From: Blattamonas nauphoetae
Lineage: Eukaryota; Preaxostyla; Oxymonadida
NCBI GenBank assembly: GCA_033064195.1
Contig: JARBJD010000113.1
Span: forward strand, 62,001-126,000
Length of the DNA: 64,000 nt
Direction: 5' to 3'
This document shows positions 42,091 to 53,454 of the stretch, one piece after another. Below the pieces are notes generated by a model, which did not search any database, was not told the origin of the DNA, and saw only the letters and a list, made by a program, of their open reading frames with translations. The translations under genes were made by a program, and so were the position numbers. The stretch's first letter is position 1. Each line of letters opens with the position of its first letter.

Positions 42091-44620
42091 GCAGCATTTT
42101 ATCGTTGCGTATGTTTTTCTTTCCAACCCCAATCTCAAGGGACGATTAATCAACTGAGCTTTGTGAAGCGTGCAACTTGGTAATCTCATGAATGAAGTCT
42201 TGCCTATGTTTTGGAGTACGAAATGGATTATTGAATGGTTTTGAAACTGCAGCTGAAACTGAACAAGGAACAATCTAACTGTGGAAGAAACGACCACCAA
42301 CTCAACATGCGAAAGTTCACAACATCTCTCTCTCCACTGACAAATGCTCCCTCGAATTGATATGCGAATGAAATTCAAACTCCAATGGGTGATTTCCACA
42401 TCATCCCAATCTGCTTTCAGTTTTCGAATCGAGGATCTCTTGACCTTCACAATCTTTCCCTCCTTTTCACTGAGTTTCGCTAGCCATGCTTTCCTTTTTC
42501 GCGAGGGGTTGGGTCAGGATTCGTTCTTTTTCATTCCTGGGAGGTGGAGATCACCTCTTCTCCGATGGTGTTTCGATCCACATTGGTGAATCTGCAGAAT
42601 GCTGAGCCCACTCTTGGTTTCCCATGTCCTTCATGGTAAAAAAAGATCTGTTTCGAAGACGAAAGTGAGACGTGTGGAATAAGAGATCGATAGTTGCAAG
42701 AGGAGGTGTTGATGGACAGAAACGACAAATAATCCATCGTGGTTTAGGACTTCAGAAAAAAAGGGGTAAAGTTCAGGTGTGTGATTTGTTGAAAGTGGCA
42801 AAAGTCATGACTACCATGTGTTTCTCTCATGACGAATTACCATTTTCCTTTGAAATCAAGAATGACGACTTTTTCTGTTTCTCCACAGGTCTCAATCAGC
42901 TCCTTAACCATCGAATGGTTGACCAGTGCTTGTGAGCTTTGTTCACAATCGTTCCAAGTTATCCCATCTGTCACAATTGTTGCGTCCGTCTGTTCTTTTC
43001 TTCGCTTGTTTGAGTTGATTAGTCGCCGATCGAAATGCTAATTCGATGAATGGCGATGAGGCAATTTTTTTGAATGAACGCAATAACCCCACTCTTGTTC
43101 CTTGAAAGACTCAGTGCTCCCACATCCAACAACGAGCTTGAAAGGGATTGTATTTTGGATCAATGCTGCTAGATCCCCTTCTTTGTCGAGGGAAAACTCT
43201 GTGAGACATTTTGAGAAGTATGATTTTGCTTTTTTCACTTGACACTCGTATATTTCATTAGTGTACTTTATCCGTGAAGGAGGCGATCAAGTCTGGACTC
43301 TGTGAGACTCTCCAAACTTCACGAGGTTCTTAGACAGTCTCAAACTGTTCAACGTCACAGAAACCCAACAGAACGGAGATCACCGTCGCTCCAAGACGGA
43401 ACGAGTGTTTGGAGCATCAGGATCTGTTCGTGACGGCGCATTTTTTTCGTTTGTCTGATAGAAACAAAATTTTGATGAGTAATTCCACACCAGTTTCCCT
43501 CACTTAATTTCCTTCCTTGAGTTTTGTGCCCCAATCCGTCTTTTCAAGAATATGGTCGAAATGATGAGGTATTCATGATCTAAAGCGTCGATGGCAGTCT
43601 GTTCAATTTTTGTCCTCAAGATAATTCGAAACAACGACGTTCTACAGACCTTCAGAGATACATCACTCAATCAAACAATAGAACTGACATGTGTGGTCAC
43701 TGTGCATTGATAAACCCACTGTGGACACTCCCGCCCGAAAAGAGAGCACTTCACAAGTTTATAGCCGACCTCCTCTCAATACACAAAGAAGATTCTGCAA
43801 CCTAACGCGCTCATCATATCGCAGATAACTCCAACGTGAGCGATGGCGAATGCATCCGAATTGAAGATTTCAAGAAGAACATTTCATTTCCGTTCGGGAA
43901 TATAGATTTTGGTGAATTCATCCATGCACAAAGCCCTCTCACATTTTTTTCGTTCATTGAAGAGTGGAAGACAATAAACATGTCCCACTCTAATTCGTTT
44001 GTGTGCACGCTTTTTTCTCCCGAGCATTCTCTGATTCATCGTCGAACCGAAGTTGATGATTCAGAGAAATCGTCGGCATCGATTTTACGAAAAATAGACT
44101 CGGAAAAGAGGTAGAAACTGCAGGAGCTGAACAAAACGACCGAAATCAAATGGTGAAGCCATTGAACGTTTATTGCTCGACAAAAGTTGAAAAAACTCTG
44201 GATGGATCAACATGAGCTTTTCTTCTCAGAAAAGAGGAATTTTCGCGTTTCTCGCTCCGTTTCTTACTGGTTTTGCTCAGTAGTTCCAGTGAAGTGAGTG
44301 ATACAATCAAAATCATTTGCACCCATCGTTACTCACTTCTTCACCAACAAAAAAGGTGATAGAAATGTCATTAACCCGGTCCGTGTCACCAACCCGGAAC
44401 TTGGGGTCCAAACAAACCATATTGGTCCAACTAAGAAAAAACTTTAATTTGAGAAACTAAAGGAATTTGAGAAAGGACAATTCATTTCTCAACCATAAGA
44501 GGAGATTGGTTTTGAATGTTGGTCTTCGAATTGATGAATGATGTTAAACATTCTGACCCAATTCACCATCGAACAAGAAAATCAGATCACGATTAACAGT
44601 TGCACAACACTCAAAATACC
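42091..44620. other. 2.5 kb without a supported gene
   Basis: Short frames only (the longest are 177 codons minus at 41917-42450, shadowing the transposase relic, and 92 codons plus at 43836-44114). None gives a recognisable protein. A motif TTGGTCCAACTAAGAAAAA at about 44423 is related to the repeat ends at 46222 and 46752. The region looks like eroded mobile DNA. Confidence 0.5.
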
Positions 44621-44623
44621 GAG

Positions 44624-45393
44624 TGTACACAGGGATTCGAATTTGCCCCGACAAGATGTAGGAGTTTAATCATCATCATTTCGTGGTTTTCGATAAAATA
44701 AAAAACATATTTTTATAAATTGTGAATGAAATGAAGGACTAGCATCTAAATTCAAAGAAAAAACTCGACACGATCAAGGACGCAGCAAGATCCTGATTAA
44801 TACGGATCAATGAAAAGGTTAAATTTTACTGGACGTCAAACCATGTCTGATAGCCCGATTCCATCGGCTATAAGATGGATGTGTGTAATTTTCAACCGTT
44901 CTCTCGATCTGAGAAACTTGTGCTGGTTTGTGTTCTTCAGATGACAATTGGTGTTTCGATCGTCTCAAACGGTGATAAAGTGAGAATTTCTTTTCGGTGA
45001 TAGACTTGTGTCTCTCATATCATGTTTAATCCAGCAGACGCTCCCACTTGAAAAACAGCGGCGATTTTCACCATGAATAGAAGTTTCTGAATCAAATAAG
45101 AGAGTCATTGGATTTTTTTTTGTGAAAGAGATGGTTAGAACATTATTGAACAATAATCACTCCACTTTGGTTGGTTTAGCTCAGAAAAACAATTCGTCAA
45201 AAACTGTTGATAAAGAGATGTTTAAGTGAAATGGAGTCAACTATGAAATTTGGAATGGTAGAGAAAGAGATGAGTTGAACCTCACGACGAGGGAACATTT
45301 TTATGACTATGCTCCCCCAACGCCCCGAATGGCAAACCCCGACTCCCCGACTCAAATCGTGAGTCGGGGCAAATTCGAATCCCTGAGTGTACA
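44624..45393. repeat. ~770-bp unit with 30-bp inverted ends
   Basis: TGTACACAGGGATTCGAATT and following TGCCCCGAC (44624-44652) recur reversed at 45363-45393 with one small difference. Each end contains GGATTCGAAT, like a tRNA B-box. Next to the right arm is a 9-bp hairpin, CCCCGACTC and GAGTCGGGG (45345-45369). No coding capacity; possibly a MITE or paired tRNA-like relics. Confidence 0.55.
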
Positions 45394-46164
45394 TCAAGAA
45401 AAATGTTGAAATGTGGACAGAAACGAAGAAACAGACATTTTTTTCTTCATCTGAAGTGGGAAGTCTGGTTATGGGACTAGATTCTCATCTGATTTATTTT
45501 GGAAAGTCTGGTCACATTGTCATCATGAACACCCCAACCTTTCGCCCAGAACACTATTCCGCACTTAAAGACACCTCAACTTGAAGACATTGGAAATGTC
45601 ACAAATCCGATTTTTCATGATCCGATTCAACATCATGCCGTTCGATTCCAAACTGATCCCCAACAAGAGATTGTAGGAGCAATTATCAATTTTTTCGTGG
45701 ACTCCAGATGACATACAATTCTCATGCCCAGTTCACTACACTGGTGGAAGAATGATTAATTTCTCGTTCTCGCCAGAAACACAACATTTTCAACCGCTCC
45801 TGACAGACCTTCAGTGGGCCCAGGCCAACGTCCTGATGGTCACAAAAGCAACCTGATAGTCATGAAGAAAAACTGAAAAAAAGCTAAACCAGCAAAAAAA
45901 CGAGCACAAGGAGAAATGTGAAACGAAAGAGCACAATAGGAGGTCCGAGAAAGAGATAAAAGCCGTTCAATCAACAATGTACTCCTTTTCTTGAATGGAC
46001 ACTTCAAAAACTGCGATGAACTTGATTTGCCACAATGAGAAATGAAAAGAAAAGAATAGCAATGCCATGAAATCAGATGAAACGAGTGGGGTTGTAAAGA
46101 AAAGAAATCAGATTCAATAAAACCACCAATTCCAGCCGCACATGTCGTCCACACCTTAATAGTA
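45394..46164. other. Intergenic, no gene seen
   Basis: Frames here are short and unrecognised (157 codons minus at 45840-46313 is hydrophobic and low-complexity). Nothing else noted. Confidence 0.5.
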
Positions 46165-46230
46165 GTGTCAATACCCCGTACATATTCAAAAACCCGTAAC
46201 ATGGGGCTTGAAAAATATATATTGGTCAAA

Positions 46231-46687
46231 CTAAGAAAAATCAAATTTGGTTTCGCGCCGAAACCCCTGTGTCGGGAGAAAACCTCAAAATACTGTTTCC
46301 TTAAGGAATCCACACATTTTTCTCAACTTTTTCCTTTTTTTTCTCCACAACCAGCCATCCGTTTTGAATCAAATAAAATGCATTGTGATCGTAAAGTTCT
46401 CGACAAAAGCTGCTCAAAAAATTAATGATATTTTTTTCTAAGCATTTTTTGTCGAGAAAAATATGGGTTTTTTTCCATTTTCCCAAATATCCAGAATTTT
46501 TTCTTGAAATTTTTTTCAAAAAATTCATTTCACCAAACAAACGATTCTACAAAACATTCCATCAAAATCGGTTCACAGGTTGTGAAGATATTCCCGAAAC
46601 GATTTTTTTTATCGGGCAAAAGGGGGTATTTTGAGGTTTTCTCCCGACACAGGGGTTTTGGCGCGGAACCAAATTTTAGTTTTCGTA
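46231..46687. mobile_element. N1: ~455-bp foldback insertion
   Basis: Inverted arms (about 46241-46300 and 46623-46680) carry AAATTTGGTTTCGCGCCGAA then CCCCTGTGTCGGGAGAAAAC and their reverse complement. The interior includes TTCACCAAACAAA and AAAATCGGTTCACAGGTTGT, shared with N2. The relative at 50440-50563 lacks it; a TA duplication fits both junctions. Confidence 0.75.
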
Positions 46688-46722
46688 TAGTGGCGTCACC
46701 AATACGTTCCATGTCAACAATT

Positions 46723-47248
46723 CGTGCTTTTTTCTGGAATTATCACTTTTGGTCAAACTAAGAAAAAAATAAAATTTTAGAGTTTTCTTCCCACTGGATC
46801 CCGAGAAAACCTCAAAATACGTTTTACAGCGAAACGCCACACATTTTCCAAACTTTAGACGATCATTTTTCCATACCCAGACATCCGTTTGAGACCGAAG
46901 AAAAAGCATTATTTTCGTAAACATATCGATTAAAGACGCTCAAAAAAATAAAAATTGTTTTCCCATGAAATTTTTCTGGGCGAAAAATAGCCTTTTTTCA
47001 TATCTTCCCAGATACCCATAATTTTTTTTCCAAAATTTTTTCAAAATGTTCATTTCACCAAACAAATGTTTCTGTGGAAAATTTCATCAAAATCGGTTCA
47101 CAGGTTGTGAAGTTATGACGAGAACACATGAAAAAAGTGGTTGAAAAGAGCTATTGTGAGGTTTTCTCGGGATCCAGTGGGAAGAAAATTCTAAAATTTT
47201 ATTTTTTTCGTAGTTTGACCAAAAGTGATAATTCCAGAAAAAAGCACG
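46723..47248. mobile_element. N2: ~526-bp foldback insertion, relative of N1
   Basis: Ends CGTGCTTTTTTCTGGAATTA inward, with ~95-bp inverted arms (46723-46820, 47150-47248) containing CCCACTGGATCCCGAGAAAA. The interior repeats the N1 motif AAAATCGGTTCACAGGTTGT, but the outer arms differ from N1. It is absent from the matching place in the 50440-50563 relative. Confidence 0.75.
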
Positions 47249-47276
47249 ATTGGCTTGGGTCGGCATGTCCTCCTCC

Positions 47277-47311
47277 AAAAACCCGTGTCCTATCATAGGA
47301 CACGGGTTTTT
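47277..47311. repeat. Perfect 17-bp palindrome, 1-nt centre
   Basis: AAAAACCCGTGTCCTAT, one C, then its exact reverse complement. The inner GTCCTAT/ATAGGAC is the same motif that fills 50052-50455. It lies at the right end of the split repeat. Confidence 0.9.
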
Positions 47312-48183
47312 GGCGCTTAATTAGGCGATGTGAGGGTTCTGTCCAAAAAAGCATGTAGATGAAGTTAGATGATGTGTAACCTATATTTTTACAACACACT
47401 ATTCAGTTTTACGTTCATTTCTGACGAATCAGTAGCGAAAAGGACGAACCAAGTTCGATCCGGGCAATTTAAAGAATGTAGGTCCGATCAACATTACACT
47501 TTCAAAACGTCCTCTCCTGATCACATTTAAAACAAAACAGAGCAACTTGAACGGGATAAATGTGGTTTTAATAAATGTGAGATCACAGACACACCAGATT
47601 AGCCGAAGGAGAGTTGTCAACTCTTTGTTCGCTTCTCTGCTGCCACTTCATTCGTGACCCTCTGATAGCATTGGTTGTCTGTTATATCCCTCGCCGCTTG
47701 TCGTGTGGGCACATATTCTTTGTGTGTCAGTTTGTCACCAAAGGCGGGTTCAACTTGTCTCTGTTTCTCAGCTTCTTCCTTCTCTGAGCGTATTGGTGTG
47801 CACGGTGGTGCTGATGTGTGCGACTACGACGAGTGCATTAGGAACAGAAAGAGACACACGACGGGACACATTCCGAATCACTGTCTGTGGAGGAAGAGGT
47901 GCTAGAACAAGAATCGCGAGGGGAAGTGTTCTTTCTTCCTTTCCTCTGTCGATCTCGGCTGTCCTCGTGCCTGTGTCGCTCGACGTAGCTTGTCATATCT
48001 CTACGAGACACACGATACATCCAGATTGACTGTGTTTTCGTTCAATGTCTGTCTCCTTCATCCTCCACCACTTCCGGTTCCAGAACGGTGATTGTGGGCT
48101 TGGCTCGAGTCGTCTGAGAGAGAGACTGGACCTGCTCGTCGTTGATTCGTATCATCCCTCGTTGAATGTGAGGAAATGAGAGA
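47312..48183. other. Spacer; possible far 3' part of the coiled-coil relic
   Basis: No firm gene. Minus-strand frames around 47838-48020 (STSSSTDSDSE-like) could be eroded tail sequence of the coiled-coil gene. CAAGTTCGATCCGGGCAAT near 47451 resembles a tRNA T-arm, but no tRNA folds around it. Confidence 0.4.
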
Positions 48184-49490
48184 TCACACCTCCAACCCCT
48201 TTCTCTTCAATTCGTTCTGTTCTCGCTTCCATCTCTTCTCTTCCGCCTCCTCGTCCTGTTTCGCTTTCTTCCTCTCCTCTTCTCGCTCTCTCTTCTTCTG
48301 TTCAATTTGCTGTCGAAGCTCTTCCCTGTATTCCAGTGCTTGTCTTTTCCGAATCTCGCTCGACCCTCCTATTCCCTTCAACCCACTCACTTCCTCCCGC
48401 TCTCCCTCACACATTTCCCTCCCTCTCCTCTCCCATCCCTCTTTCTCTTCATCCGATCTCCTTCACTACCCCTCCTATTTCTTCCGCATCCCCTTTCTTG
48501 TTCCCCACTTCTTGCTTCTACTTCTTCAGCTTGCCTTCGCGTGCAATCATGTTGTCTTCCAGTTTCGTCCTTTCAGTTGTGCTCCTCCCCCTTTTCGTCC
48601 CCAAGGGTTGTAATTCAGTGCAACCTCTTCCATTCTTCGCACTTCTTCCCGAATCCGAACTTCCTCCTGCGCCTTCATCCGTTTTCCTGGCTGCTGCTTG
48701 TTCAAGAAGTTCACTTTGATATTTACGTTATTCTTCCATTTTCTTCATTCTGGCACTTGGAACATACTCTGTGACGTTTTCTACAGCATCAGCGACCACT
48801 TCTCTCTCCTCCATCGGCACAGCGCGTTGTCTGATGGCAGGTTCCTCTTTGTGAGGTTGCCTATCCTGCCGGGGGGTTCTGTCAGAATGTACTGCGTTCA
48901 GTTTGGATTTTTTTTGAGTGGGAAGATTGTTGATGGCGTTTTGATGACCAGAAAGTACATCTTTTGTGAGGACGATCCGACCATTCTCGTGTATCAATGG
49001 TCCTCCTCCTCCGCCTCGCCTGAAATGAAAATACACCATAGTATGTTGTGGAGAGTACTCTCGTTTCCGCTGTTCCCGCACTTTCTGCTCTCACTCCCAT
49101 TTTTCTCGCATTTGATATCGAAGTTCAGCCGCATCTTCCTCCTTGTTTAAAACGCACGTATTCATGCTGCCATGTAATTGCTGAATCTGGTAGTCAATGT
49201 CTGATGATTCCATCTGGCGCAGGTGAGCAACTGTCGGTGCTAGTCCGCCAGGAAGAAAGTGGCTCGTGCAACCCTTGGATTTCGGACTCCGAATTGGGCG
49301 CTTGAATCATAGCCATCTCCGTCTTGGGTTGATGTTGGAGGATGCGTTCTTTATTTGTTTGCCGACCGGCCGGGAGGATCCACGTCGGGAACGTATTCAT
49401 GTCGAATTCGTGGTGCGGATCTGCCTTGCATCAATGCTCGGTTTATCTTTCGAACGCACCTTCCGTTTGTCTCTCATCTGAATCGTTCTC
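48184..49490 (-). pseudogene. Broken coiled-coil protein, centrosome/axoneme-like
   Basis: Minus-strand sequence encodes charged helices: AHLRQMESSDIDYQIQQLHG (about 49200), ELRYQMREKWE, EQKVREQRKREYSPQ (about 49070), RKYQSELLEQAAARK (about 48700) and ALEYREELRQQIEQKKRERE (about 48320). The last two resemble the short YxxxLxxQIxxKKxRKExE helices of CSPP1/CCDC66-type microtubule proteins. Two in-frame stops split otherwise continuous helix: TGA between EKWE and EQKVRE, and TAA between KMEE and RKYQSE. CGA to TGA and CAA to TAA changes would explain both. An apparent 17-nt GT-AG gap after PQHTM is too short to trust. Likely a dead copy. Confidence 0.5.
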
Positions 49491-50051
49491 TTCTCTCACG
49501 CTGTCAGTTCCTATATTTGTTTTTGACCCTTCGTTTTTGCGTTGATCGATTTGTGAGATTCTGGGATGATATCTTGACTATATCTGAAGAGATCTGGACA
49601 CGCAATGATGGTTGATGTGAATTCAGATGGATGAACGAATCTAAAGAACGGGCGAGGTTGATGTTTTGTTGAAATGAGGGGTGGAGATTTATACAATGTT
49701 GTTCATGATTGAACAATGAAATATACATATATTTCTGCACTTTTGGTTGATTGCTTCGTTTATTTTGCACAAGACTGCGATGCTTGACAAGTTAATAGGG
49801 AAAGAGCAGACCAGCATGATGAAGGAGTTTCTACAGAACAGTTCCAGTGAATTCAGGAACACTGAATGGAGAGAACAAGAAATTGAACAGAAAAACAGTC
49901 GATACCATTGATGCGACACGAAGTTCCTGAGTGTCCTGATGTCAACATGATCAGTTCATTTTTCTTGTCGATCAAGAGTTAAATTTCGAAGACATAGAAG
50001 AGAACGAGATCAAGAGGATGAGGGTCAATCGAGAAAAATGATGGTTTGATA
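49491..50051. other. Intergenic, nothing recognised
   Basis: No supported gene or repeat. Probably the upstream region of the coiled-coil relic. Confidence 0.5.
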
Positions 50052-50455
50052 GGACAGATCGGGCCACCATAGGACACGATAGGACAGGACAGGACAATTG
50101 TCCTCCCTCGATTTTATTGTGAAATTGAGACGCAAGTATTGTGAATGTCTCAAATAGCTTTCATGTCCTATGGTTTGAGCCCGATTCAGAATTGTCCTAT
50201 CGTGTCCTATGGTGGGCTGATCGACCGCTTTTGGACAACTTTCGCGATTTTCATTAAAATAACATGAAAAAACACTTTTGAAATGATTCTGAAACAGAAA
50301 ATGTGCATAATTCTCTCATCTTTCTCCTTCTTTTTCATTTTCGCTTTTCACCATCAGACGATGCAGGAGACCGGTTCAATTCCTGTCATCAGCACTTTTA
50401 TCCAAATTGTCCTCCTCTTTTTGGGTGTCCTATAGGACAGGACAGGTAGGACATG
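50052..50455. repeat. Cluster of TAGGACA heptamers with inverted arms
   Basis: TAGGACA or its complement occurs about ten times. A long inverted pair, GCCACCATAGGACACGATAG (from about 50073) and CTATCGTGTCCTATGGTGGG (to about 50215), would fold around ~95 nt. The cluster ends beside the unoccupied repeat copy. Its role is unknown. Confidence 0.7.
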
Positions 50456-50563
50456 CCGACCCAAGCCAAAAGCACGAATTGTTGACATGGAACGTATTGG
50501 TGACGGCACTATTAGTTTGACCAATGTATATTTTTCAAGCCCCATGTTACGGGTTTATGAAAA
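50440..50563. repeat. Unoccupied relative of the split repeat
   Basis: Read on the minus strand it runs from CCCGTAACATGGGGCTTG through GTCACCAATACGTTCCATG to GGCTTGGGTCGGCATGTCC with no insertions. It serves as a natural empty site for N1 and N2. Confidence 0.8.
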
Positions 50564-50870
50564 GTTCGGTTTATTGAAAGAACTATAACCCCAAATTATG
50601 TTTGTGGATGCTCCTTCCATATTTTCGCTTCATTCCTACTTCTAATTCTGGGATTTAACAGCCCAATTCATTTTTATTGAGACAGATCTGTCGGTATTGT
50701 CACAAAAACGGTTTGTTGTTGGTGTTCATCCGCTGAAAGTACACAAAATGGCACAACAACCACATAAATAGAGAAAAATGGATAAAAGACTTAAAATTGA
50801 ATGATATACAATTTCCATGGATTACTGTCACATCCTTACCCAATTGTGTGTGCCGGAAGTATCAAATGTG
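50564..50870. other. Intergenic flank of E2
   Basis: No gene or repeat recognised. It ends with the target octamer TCGTTCTC at 50871-50878. Confidence 0.6.
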
Positions 50871-51252
50871 TCGTTCTCTAGGCATGGGCAGCGGTCGGTC
50901 CGACTGCTCGTCGACCGACCGACTGCTTTTTTTAGGATGATCTGCCCCTTTTTATCACTTTCAGTAAAGACTTCCCGATTTCAGATAATTCACTCTCTCA
51001 CTTCGCAATATCGCTGTGTACAATGATTTTTTAAACAAATACATCCATAATCTCTTCTCATTGCTCACTTCCTTCCAACTATTCAAAGCTTTTGAATAGT
51101 GTGATCTCCTTTCTTATATGAAAGGATACTGACTTCATCATTTGTCATAAGCTCTTTAATTCACATTGACCGCCAATTTTCATTGTCTCCCAACCTTGAA
51201 GTGGACATATTCCAGATAAAAAGATGATTGTTCCTGTGAAGAGATTGAACCA

Positions 51253-53340
51253 TCATACTCCCATCAGAACCCTACTGGTTGTTGCAAATTGTCTCGAAGT
51301 GTGTGGAAACTCAACACGTTGCTGATCTGCTGGCTGTATTTCACCAGCTCTGAAAGTCGTTCTGAGTTCGCTGATCGGACTTGTGAGAGATGGATGGTTT
51401 GCAGAGACCCTGTGGAATGAGTGGGAGGAAGGGCACGTGGAGGCGGAGAAGACGGTGGTAGAGTGACTGGCCGAATCCAGCGCCGATGCGAAGAGCAGCA
51501 TTCTGAACAGTCGGTCGCTCCTTCCGCGAGTCTCCGATGAACACGATCCGCTTGAGCCTGTCGACGTTCTTCAGCATGACGAGCGGGATGAACGACTCGA
51601 TCTCCAGGCACGACCCCGTCACTTCCAGCACAATCGAGTCGAAGCTGAAGCCCTGTTTCACCAGATCCTCCCGCGCGAACGAGGTGTGTGTTGTGGTCAT
51701 CGCAATCACCTTCGCATGGCTGTAGAAGAAGTGCTGTGTGCTGTCGGTTGTGGTTGTGAACAACTCGTACGGCCGCCCTTTTCTCACACACTCGAACAGA
51801 CGCTAAACACATGCGAACAGAAACTGAGCATGTGTGAACGAGGCACAAGTTTCGGTGGGAGTTAGATAGAGTGTTGGCCAGCGCTTTCACCAGCTCCAGA
51901 CAGTGCAGACGACGAAACAGCATGTTGTCGACGCGGCCTTCCTTCGAATAGCAGTTGTTCAGGTTGTGTGTTTTTGAGCCGTGCCCCATTCGTAGAAAGG
52001 TGCTGAGCTGGCCAACGAGGGAAAAAGTTGTTTCGATGAGCTCATTGAGGATGGAATTGGAGTGGTTGAGGATATACACACGTAGTTAGGGTGGAATTTG
52101 AGGAGCGACGTGATGGTGTGGCTGGTCACTCACGTCTTTCCTGTCACGAATGGTTCGTCAGAAAGCATCGCCTCCTCTTCCCCTCTCGATAGTGGTGTCT
52201 GATTGGTGGAGATACTCTGTTCGGGATCGCCTTATCAGATCGGCACATCTCCGAGCAAGTCAGACTTAGACACACCATCCACAATCATCGTTCGGATTGA
52301 GTCGAGGACAGCCTTTGTGTTGCTCTCCTTTGGGTTGTGGTGAATAACGAAGCTGAAAGTCTGACACACAGTGACGACACCAGGCTTGACCCATCGCGTA
52401 TCCTACTCGTATTGGTTGAGGTCGAGGAGCACGTGGAGTGGTCGGTCCTCGTTCCCCACTTTAATAACCTCAGCACCTCGCACAGCCTGCACTCCGAACA
52501 GCTCGCAGAAGATGAGGGTGTCAGTGTCGGCTTGTTCGTGTGGTGGGACGACTGTCAGCAAATAAACCACATATTGTCGTTTGAGTGAATCCCACTCCGC
52601 TCTTATCGGAGCTTGTGTTGTGAACTCGATCACTCCTTCAGCATTCAGCACTGGAGACGACGATTCCATAGTATCTTTCAAGAAATCACGGATGGTGCGG
52701 AGATGGTAGTCGTGCTGAGTGAGGTATTGGAGGGAGAGGAAGAAGATTGGTGTCCCAAAGCATGCGTTCTGTCGGGAAGAGCGCCATTATCATGATAAGC
52801 TCGAGCAGGACTGTTGATGAGAGGGCCAGCTTCCTGCTCTCCTCGTACGCATCCACTTCGTCCTCGTCGGTGCCGATGACATCCAAGATCTCCACCAATC
52901 GAACGAGAGAGTCGTGCGGGGTAAACATGAGCAACTTGTCCCGAACTCCGTTTGTGTTGAACGAAGACACGGATGAGACCGCAATTTCCTTCAGCGAGGG
53001 AAGGTCGCGGTAGTAAAGCGTTTGGAGCTGTTGGATGCGATCGTATTACAAGTTCAGAATGTCTTTTTCTGTGAGTGCTTTTCCTGTTCGCTCGTCCACT
53101 TCAAAGAAGAGATATTAACGAAGAAGAGCTAGACAGCTAATAAAGAGATTGTGGTTCGTTAGAGATGGATTGTGAGACTGCGACTTGCCAGTGATCTCAC
53201 CCCTGAACTGGGCGAGGTCATTCTTGATGCAAATAAGGGGAATATGTTTTGATAAGATCATCGGACGCACAAAGCGACGTGTTGTAAGAGTGGACAAGAG
53301 CGAACTTGATCATTTAATTGAGACACAGCGGCCTAAAACC
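51253..53340 (-). pseudogene. AQR: Aquarius-like spliceosomal helicase fragment, copy A (E2 cargo)
   Basis: Aquarius/IBP160 is an SF1 RNA helicase that binds introns in the spliceosome. Pieces in Aquarius order: FFEVDERTGKALTEKDILNL, YDRIQQLQTLYYRDLPSLKE, MALFPTERMLWDTNLLPL, EGVIEFTTQAPIRAEWDSLK with LLDLNQYE, NHSNSILNELIETTFSL with LRMGHG, and the RecA-like AKVIAMTTTHTSF, GFSFDSIVLE and IVFIGDS. An in-frame TAA after DILNL and several frame changes break it. The Walker A region falls in a deleted interval. Parts before and after the helicase core are missing. A possible intron separates KNDLAQF from CLALLR near 53115-53220. The working gene must lie elsewhere. Confidence 0.82.
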
Positions 53341-53454
53341 GATGAAGGAGATCACATCGTTCATCATCGGAAAAGAGGCTCATCTGTTCTGATGAGAGAA
53401 CAAACATCGAAAAAGACTCTCAATAGAAGAAAAACGAGGGATTGTTGAGTAGAT

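Larger units (their letters stand above)
46165..47275. repeat. Old repeat split by two foldback insertions
   Basis: The segments 46165-46233, 46688-46722 and 47249-47275 together match, in order, the reverse complement of a continuous stretch at 50440-50563. Shared wording: CCCGTAACATGGGGCTTG, TTGGTCAAACTAA, GTCACCAATACGTTCCATG and GGCTTGGGTCGGCATGTCC. The interruptions are the two elements listed next. The copy at 50440 therefore represents the unoccupied state. Confidence 0.8.

Noticed and set aside
48690-49080. Reassigned genetic code (TAA/TAG read as Gln)
   Set aside because: The 1,865-codon genes, the kinase and the DIRS frames all behave under the standard code, and TGA also interrupts the coiled-coil gene.
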